Part shown: piece after piece, positions 1 through 5,027 of the stretch
How positions within the stretch are numbered: the first letter of the stretch is position 1
How the letters are laid out: the number at the start of each line of letters is the position of its first letter
Source of the DNA: Bacteroidales bacterium
GTDB lineage: Bacteria; Bacteroidota; Bacteroidia; Bacteroidales; UBA1715
Length of the DNA: 5,027 nucleotides
Direction of reading: 5' to 3'
Assembly (NCBI GenBank): GCA_031262005.1
Contig: JAISIO010000155.1
Span: 1-5,027, forward strand
Notes under the pieces: model-generated
Seen by the model: the letters and a program-made list of their open reading frames with translations, nothing else
The model's database searches: none
What the model was told of the DNA's origin: nothing
Made by a program: the position numbers and the translations under genes

Positions 1-17
1 AGTAATACCGCCTAAAT

Positions 18-48
18 TTTGTCATTCTCAATTGTTTGTATACCTTTG
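18..48 (+). promoter_or_regulatory. Bacteroidota-type sigma-A promoter of the OmpA/PD40 gene
   Basis: TTTG at 18-21 serves as the -33 element and TATACCTTTG contains a perfect TAnnTTTG -7 element at 41-48. The spacer between them is exactly 19 bases, the consensus arrangement for the primary sigma factor of this phylum. Transcription would be expected to begin roughly at 52-55, leaving a leader of only about 10-13 bases before the ATG at 65. No Shine-Dalgarno sequence lies in that leader, as is usual in this phylum. The match is seen directly; the transcription start is inferred from spacing. Confidence 0.85.
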
Positions 49-64
49 CGGCACTATTTCCGTT

Positions 65-2797
65 ATGACCAAAAAGTTGCTTTATATTACTCTTTTTCTT
101 TGTGTTTCGTTCACTTGTGTGGCACAGGACGCTTTGTATAAACTACTGCGAGAGAAAAGCTACGATAAATTGGAAGGACAAATTGCGATTGCGCTCAAAG
201 ATCAGCCCAACAATTTTGTGTATCTTCAAATATCTGCCAAACTCTTGGCTGCCGATGGATATAAGAACCAAGATTTGTATAAGTCTTATAATCAATTGAT
301 ACGCGCTATTTCGCTGTATCCGCAAGCAAAACCTGCCGCACAGGAACGTGCCCGAAAATGGCGCGTTACATCGTCATATTTAAAGAAAGATTTGGATACA
401 GTGTGCACTCGAATACTTGCTATTGCCGAACAAAAGAACACCGTGCAGGCTTACAACGATTTTCTGACTTCCTGCCCCAAATGCAGCAAAACAACCATTG
501 CAAAAGCCGACACACTTCGGTCGGCACTTGCTTTTGCGCAAGCACAGCAAGAAAATACCTTCGATTCGTATCACACGTTTATAGTTTCGTATCCACGTGC
601 TAAAGAAACAGAGCAGGCAGTACTGTTGCGCGATGCAATTGCCTACAACACAGCTCTTACCTCAACCTCACCCGAAGCATTGAAAATTTTCATAGCTCGC
701 TATCCAAACAGCGAATTGATTGACAGTGCTCGCCAACGATTTTATAAACTGTCGTTTGAGGAAGTTGCAAGAGAAGGTAATTTCAAGGATATTGAAAAAT
801 TTATTCGTAGCAATCCTCGCAATGATTATTCCGATGCTGCTATTGAAAAAATGGTGGAAATTGCAAAGCAAAAAAACAATATCTACTTATTCCGCCGCAC
901 AGTAGAATTGAGTAAAGAACTCAACGTTAATTATAATTATGCCTTGTACGAATATTACAAGTTTTTTTCGCAAGACGGCGAATATCGCACCTTATATATG
1001 TTTGCGCAGCAATATCCGCGCTCGTATTTGGACACCTTGCTGGCAAAAGACTTTAAAATTGCCGATAAAGGTGAAGGTTTGGAATACCAAAAACCGCTGG
1101 ATAGTACCGCTACGCCGTATTTTGAACAATACATAACAATGGCTGCACCTCGTGAAAAGGCATTTGTAGCATTGCAAAAATTAATTTCCACCGATATTGC
1201 CAACAAACAGTGGGACAAAGCTTTACGAACAGTAAAAAAATTCCAACCTGCATTCGGAGCTAAAGACCCCAGAATAACCGGTTTGATAGAAATTTTGCAG
1301 CGTCCTTACGACACCTCAATTGAAGTGCAACCATTACCCGGGTACGTGAATACACGGGAAGGCGGAGAGTATTCACCAGTAATTACGGCAAACAACAAGT
1401 ATTTGTATTTTTGTGGCAATAAACGCATTGACAATCTCGGTTTGGAAGATATCTTTGTGTCGGAATGGAAAAACAACGAATGGGCACGCCCTGCGGTACT
1501 GCAAAGCCTCTCGAACATGAATACCAACGAAGCCCCGTTGAGCATAAGCGTAGATGGCACAAAAATGCTTTACTTCCGTGAAGGCGTAATTTATTATTCC
1601 GAAAAAACAGCTCAGGGCTGGACTCAGGGAATATCGGTTTCAAAAGATATAAACAATGCTATTTGGAGTGCCGATGCCATGATTACTGCCGATGGCAATG
1701 CTATTATTTTTGCATCGGTACGCAAAGGCGAAGGCTTGAATTTTTACACCGCACAAAATGCCTCGCTTGGTTTGTACCATGGTAGCATTCATCATCAGTC
1801 CGATATTTATATTTCACTCAAAACACCACAAGGAACATGGGGAAAACCTATGAGTTTGGGCACGGCAATTAATACTATTTACACCGACAGAAGCCCCTAC
1901 CTGCACACCGACATGAAAACACTCTATTTCAGTTCCGACGGACATGGAGGCTTGGGTAATTTAGATGTATTCAAGTCCACTCGCTTGGCAGACACGTGTT
2001 GGGACTGCTGGAGTACACCTATTAATCTGGGTAAAGAAATTAATAACTCCGAAGAAAATTGGGGCTATCGCATTGCCCCAGACGGCGAGACGTTCTATTT
2101 TGCAGGCAGGCTGCCCAGCCAAACCAACAACGATATAATGATGATTGCCATTCCGCAAGCTTTAAAACCCGAAGCAGTGGTGTATGTAAGCGGAAAAATT
2201 GCAACCACCAATAATCAAAAATTGCCCGCAACCATTGTGTACGAAGATTTAAGCACTGGCGAACGAATAGGAACGGCAACTTCCGATCCTACCGACGGCA
2301 GTTTTACCATAAGTTTGCCTGCTGGCAAAATTTACGGCTACTATGTGGAAAGTGAAGGATATTATCCGCAAGCGGAATTTATTGACTTAACAAAAGAAAA
2401 GAAAAATCAAACAATTACCCACAATATTCAAGCCGTGTCGTTCGACGAAATGAAACGCGACAGCATTCCGGTACGCTTGAATAATTTATTTTTCGACACC
2501 AATAAAAGCACTCTTCTCCCCTATTCTTTACCAGAATTGAAACGAGTAGCAAAAATTTTGCAAAAGCTGCAAATGCCTGTTGAAATTAGCGGATACACCG
2601 ATAACGTAGGCGATGACAATTCCAATATGAGCCTTTCGCTTCGTCGCGCCGAAGCTGTTAAAGAATTTTTGATACAGCAAGGTTGCGCTGAAACACTCTT
2701 TACCATAAAAGGCTATGGCGAGACCAAAGCTATTGACACAAACGAAACTGCTGCCGGACGGGCAAAAAATCGTAGAGTGGAGTTACGCTTTTTATAA
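65..2797 (+). CDS. Secreted OmpA/PD40 protein with TPR-like repeats, PorE-like architecture
   Basis: Predicted 910-residue exported protein that probably sits in the periplasm, bound to peptidoglycan, possibly as part of a type IX secretion or gliding assembly. The ATG at 65 is chosen because an in-frame TTG at 32 lies inside the promoter, whereas the ATG gives a clean signal peptide (MTKK, hydrophobic core, cleavage near A20/Q21). Domains: TPR-like helical repeats about 81-375, with a recurring F-x-x-x-Y-P motif; a PD40/WD40-like propeller about 425-697 with five visible blade repeats and the SSDGHGGLGNLDVF signature at 623-636; a carboxypeptidase-regulatory-like beta domain about 706-775; and an OmpA C-terminal domain about 801-910. 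In the last, GYTDNVG and NMSLSLRRAEAV place D846 and R861 where E. coli OmpA has its diaminopimelate-binding Asp271 and Arg286. PorE of Porphyromonas has the same domain order but is a shorter lipoprotein; no good lipobox is seen here. Many Bacteroidota carry several such paralogues, so orthology to PorE is unproven. Confidence 0.85.
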   Translation: MTKKLLYITLFLCVSFTCVAQDALYKLLREKSYDKLEGQIAIALKDQPNNFVYLQISAKLLAADGYKNQDLYKSYNQLIRAISLYPQAKPAAQERARKWRVTSSYLKKDLDTVCTRILAIAEQKNTVQAYNDFLTSCPKCSKTTIAKADTLRSALAFAQAQQENTFDSYHTFIVSYPRAKETEQAVLLRDAIAYNTALTSTSPEALKIFIARYPNSELIDSARQRFYKLSFEEVAREGNFKDIEKFIRSNPRNDYSDAAIEKMVEIAKQKNNIYLFRRTVELSKELNVNYNYALYEYYKFFSQDGEYRTLYMFAQQYPRSYLDTLLAKDFKIADKGEGLEYQKPLDSTATPYFEQYITMAAPREKAFVALQKLISTDIANKQWDKALRTVKKFQPAFGAKDPRITGLIEILQRPYDTSIEVQPLPGYVNTREGGEYSPVITANNKYLYFCGNKRIDNLGLEDIFVSEWKNNEWARPAVLQSLSNMNTNEAPLSISVDGTKMLYFREGVIYYSEKTAQGWTQGISVSKDINNAIWSADAMITADGNAIIFASVRKGEGLNFYTAQNASLGLYHGSIHHQSDIYISLKTPQGTWGKPMSLGTAINTIYTDRSPYLHTDMKTLYFSSDGHGGLGNLDVFKSTRLADTCWDCWSTPINLGKEINNSEENWGYRIAPDGETFYFAGRLPSQTNNDIMMIAIPQALKPEAVVYVSGKIATTNNQKLPATIVYEDLSTGERIGTATSDPTDGSFTISLPAGKIYGYYVESEGYYPQAEFIDLTKEKKNQTITHNIQAVSFDEMKRDSIPVRLNNLFFDTNKSTLLPYSLPELKRVAKILQKLQMPVEISGYTDNVGDDNSNMSLSLRRAEAVKEFLIQQGCAETLFTIKGYGETKAIDTNETAAGRAKNRRVELRFL

Positions 2798-2804
2798 AAA
2801 AGTG

Positions 2805-2830
2805 TATATTTACGCCAACGATTACCTTTA
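2805..2830 (+). promoter_or_regulatory. Weak candidate -7 elements upstream of the antiporter gene
   Basis: The 60-base gap between the two genes holds two near-matches to the Bacteroidota -7 box TAnnTTTG: TATATTTA at 2805-2812 and TACCTTTA at 2823-2830, each with A in place of the final G. Neither has a TTTG at the expected 19-base distance upstream. The gene could therefore have its own weak promoter or be read through from the upstream gene. No convincing terminator separates them. The sequence matches are direct; promoter function is a guess. Confidence 0.3.
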
Positions 2831-2857
2831 AGCAACCGACGACTAATTTTCGACATT

Positions 2858-5014
2858 ATGTTATACGAATTTCTAACAGAATTTCTAACAGAATTTCAAA
2901 CACCGCTGCAAAACCCTGTTTTACAGTTTTCGCTTATACTATTCATTATCCTTTTTGCTCCCATTCTGCTCAACAAGCTGCATATTCCGCACCTCATAGG
3001 ACTTATTATTGCCGGCGCATTAATTGGTCCGTTTGGCTTCAATTTTATGCTGCGCGACAGCAGTATTCAACTCTACGGCACAGTGGGTTTACTTTACATT
3101 ATGTTTTTGGCAGGTTTGGAAATTGATATGGTTGATTTCAAAAAGAATAGCGGCAAAAGTGTGGTGTTTGGCTTATTCTCGTTTACCGTTCCAATGGTAC
3201 TTGCTTTTTTTGCCGGTTATTATCTACTATTTCCATCGCTCGAACATAAAATGGCAACCTCAATTCTTTTTGCAAGTATGCTTGCTTCGCACACGCTCAT
3301 AACCTACCCAATTGTAAGCAAATTCGGCGTTACACGTAACCGAGCAGTAGGCATCACAGCCAGCGGCACAATCATAACCGACACGCTTGCACTAATGATT
3401 TTAGCCGTAATAGTGGCAAGCACCAAAGGCGAACTGAACACATCGTTTTGGTCGCAACTCACCATATCGTTACTTATTTTCGGCGCAATTATTATATTCT
3501 TATTTCCAATACTTGCCCGCTGGTTTTTCAAAAAATACAACGATAAAATATTGCAATACATATTTGTGTTGGCAATGGTATTTTTGGGGGCATTCTTAGC
3601 CGAAATTGCAGGTATTGAAGGAATTATCGGAGCGTTTTTAACAGGTCTATCACTCAACAAATTAATTCCGCGCACGTCGTCGCTCATGAATAGAGTGGAA
3701 TTTGTGGGTAACGCGCTCTTTATCCCCATATTTTTGATAGGTGTGGGTATGTTAATCAATTATCAAGCATTTTTGAGCGACCGCGAAACAATCATAGCCG
3801 GTGTGGTAATGACCACGGTGGCAATAAGCGCAAAATTTATAGCCGCATGGCTTACCCAAAAAACCTTTCGTATGACCCGAGACGAACGCCGCCTAATTTG
3901 GGGATTGAGCAATTCGCAAGCTGCCGCCACTCTTGCCGTTGTAATGGTGGGCTACAATATTATATTGAATCCCGAAGCAGTTGCTGCCGGCGCAGAACCC
4001 GACAGACTTTTAAGCGAAGCTATTCTGAATGGTAGTATTTTAATGATTCTGATTTCGTGTACCATTTCTTCGTTTGTAACCCAGCGAGGAGCAAAAAACA
4101 TAGCCCTGCTTAATGCTGCAAGTGAAGACGAGCGTAACACCGAAAAAATGTTGATGCCAATTTCGGCAAACACCAATATTCCGGAATTGATTAATTTATT
4201 CAACTCGTTTCAGAGTAAAAATAAAAAGACCGATTTGTATGTAATGCACATACACAAAGGCAATTCGCCGGCTAACGAAAAGCGCGGAAATCAATTGCTT
4301 GAAACAGCCGCCATTGATGCATCGGGTGCTGATAATGAAATTCACAAAATATTACTTGCAAGCTATAACAAAGTGGAAGCTATAAGCAATTTTGTGCGCG
4401 AAAACAACATTACGAATATCATAATGGCTATTGACAATGAAACCGATACCGATGTATTCTGCGGTCCCACAATTGATGCCGTGCTTGCTCGCAATCCGAA
4501 TTGTTCTATACTATTATTCAAAGCCGTCAATCGTTTGATAACCTTAAAACGCACAATTGTAATAGTGCCGCGCTATGCCGAAAATGAATTCGGATTTGCA
4601 GCGTGGATTACCAAACTGTGGGATTTTGCCAAAAACACAGGTATAAAAACACTCATCTATTGTCATGCCGAAACTATGGCATATTTGCAAAAAGTACAAA
4701 CCATTATGTCAATTGACGTGGAATTTCGCATATTCGATGATTTTGCCGATTATTTGGTGCTTGCCCGCGAAGTTAAAAACGATGATTTTTTGGTATTTGT
4801 AATGAGTCAAAAAGATAACGAATCGTACAACCCAACTATGACAAAAGTACCGCACTCGTTGCGCTCATATTTCCCTCAAAATTCAGCAATGCTCATATTC
4901 CCCACCCAAGTAACCAAAGTTTCCGAAGATACCGGCGACTTTCACAGTGCAGTAGTAAATACGTCCAAATTCGACGATATTACCAAATCCATAACAGGGA
5001 TTTTTCGGAATTAG
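2858..5014 (+). CDS. CPA2-family cation:proton antiporter with Usp-like C-terminal tail
   Basis: Predicted 718-residue inner-membrane Na+(or K+)/H+ exchanger, for pH and cation homeostasis. Residues about 22-408 form the Na_H_Exchanger domain, with about 13 hydrophobic segments (roughly 22-38, 43-62, 72-90, 102-125, 132-151, 163-187, 199-220, 230-251, 253-270, 281-300, 311-333, 344-366, 384-408). Family hallmarks are LIGLIIAGALIGPFG (46-60), the FLAGLEID stretch (83-90), and GTIITDTLALM (170-180), where T174-D175 occupies the place of the ion-binding Asp-Asp of NhaA/NapA. K326 in segment 11 may match the conserved membrane lysine. Residues about 431-690 are soluble and resemble two universal-stress-protein folds, probably a cytoplasmic regulatory tail. 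The start is the only sensible ATG; it follows the previous stop by 60 bases and has no Shine-Dalgarno. The N-terminus carries a tandem EFLT repeat. KefB/KefC is a less likely name: I see no recognisable RCK/TrkA-N nucleotide-binding tail. The transported ion cannot be assigned from sequence. Confidence 0.9.
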   Translation: MLYEFLTEFLTEFQTPLQNPVLQFSLILFIILFAPILLNKLHIPHLIGLIIAGALIGPFGFNFMLRDSSIQLYGTVGLLYIMFLAGLEIDMVDFKKNSGKSVVFGLFSFTVPMVLAFFAGYYLLFPSLEHKMATSILFASMLASHTLITYPIVSKFGVTRNRAVGITASGTIITDTLALMILAVIVASTKGELNTSFWSQLTISLLIFGAIIIFLFPILARWFFKKYNDKILQYIFVLAMVFLGAFLAEIAGIEGIIGAFLTGLSLNKLIPRTSSLMNRVEFVGNALFIPIFLIGVGMLINYQAFLSDRETIIAGVVMTTVAISAKFIAAWLTQKTFRMTRDERRLIWGLSNSQAAATLAVVMVGYNIILNPEAVAAGAEPDRLLSEAILNGSILMILISCTISSFVTQRGAKNIALLNAASEDERNTEKMLMPISANTNIPELINLFNSFQSKNKKTDLYVMHIHKGNSPANEKRGNQLLETAAIDASGADNEIHKILLASYNKVEAISNFVRENNITNIIMAIDNETDTDVFCGPTIDAVLARNPNCSILLFKAVNRLITLKRTIVIVPRYAENEFGFAAWITKLWDFAKNTGIKTLIYCHAETMAYLQKVQTIMSIDVEFRIFDDFADYLVLAREVKNDDFLVFVMSQKDNESYNPTMTKVPHSLRSYFPQNSAMLIFPTQVTKVSEDTGDFHSAVVNTSKFDDITKSITGIFRN
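2867..2902 (+). repeat. Three tandem 12-bp units at the antiporter N-terminus
   Basis: The unit GAATTTCTAACA occurs at 2867-2878 and is repeated identically at 2879-2890. A third copy at 2891-2902 differs by one base (GAATTTCAAACA). The units are in frame with the antiporter and encode EFLT, EFLT and EFQT at residues 4-15, just before the first membrane segment. Because the period is a multiple of three, copy-number change would alter protein length without shifting the frame. Confidence 0.9.
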
Positions 5015-5027
5015 GGGGATTGTGGGG

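Noticed and set aside
98..130. Possible lipoprotein signal at C13 or C18 of the OmpA/PD40 protein.
   Set aside because: The residues before C18 (S-F-T) and before C13 (L-F-L) do not match the lipobox, whereas V-A/Q just downstream is a good signal peptidase I site.
2788..2802. Short palindrome CTTTTT-ATA-AAAAAG across the stop codon of gene 1, considered as a terminator.
   Set aside because: The stem is only six pairs, nearly all A-T, with a three-base loop and no T tract after it, so it should be too unstable to terminate transcription.
3304..3759. A 151-codon open frame on the minus strand inside the antiporter gene.
   Set aside because: It lies wholly antisense to strongly coding sequence for membrane segments, its translation has no recognisable domain, and no promoter is visible for it. 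Such antisense frames are common opposite membrane-protein genes.
65..5014. The gene pair as a possible undescribed two-gene system.
   Set aside because: Both proteins belong to widespread families, no shared motif or overlap links them, and adjacency alone does not show joint function. Conservation of the pair across genomes would be needed.
5012..5027. G-rich end of the window (GGGGG, then GGGG), considered as a G-quadruplex or regulatory site.
   Set aside because: Only two G runs are visible before the window ends, so nothing can be supported.

Overview
The window looks like ordinary chromosomal DNA from a member of the Bacteroidota. Three things point there: a textbook Bacteroidota promoter (TTTG, 19-base spacer, TAnnTTTG) at 18-48, no Shine-Dalgarno sequence before either gene, and a first gene whose domain order (helical repeats, PD40 beta-propeller, carboxypeptidase-regulatory-like domain, OmpA C-terminal domain) is characteristic of the phylum. 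The genus cannot be told from this sequence.

Layout: 1-64 is an upstream region with the promoter. 65-2797 encodes a secreted, probably periplasmic, peptidoglycan-binding protein of the OmpA/PD40 type, similar in architecture to the type IX secretion/gliding-associated protein PorE. 2798-2857 is a 60-base intergenic gap with only weak promoter-like sequence. 2858-5014 encodes a CPA2-family cation:proton antiporter with about 13 membrane segments and a cytoplasmic tail resembling two universal-stress-protein (Usp) domains. 5015-5027 is too short to interpret. Both genes are on the + strand, and together they fill almost the whole window.

The two genes may be co-transcribed because they share a strand and lie close together, but no functional link is evident: one is an envelope-anchoring protein, the other an inner-membrane ion exchanger. 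I see no RNA gene, mobile element, CRISPR array, phage gene or defence system. The points worth a second look are details: the corrected start of gene 1, its 37-39-residue repeat array and two CxxC pairs, a 12-bp in-frame tandem repeat at the antiporter N-terminus, and the antiporter's Thr-Asp ion-site motif and apparently degenerate Usp tail. I found no convincing evidence of an undescribed system.
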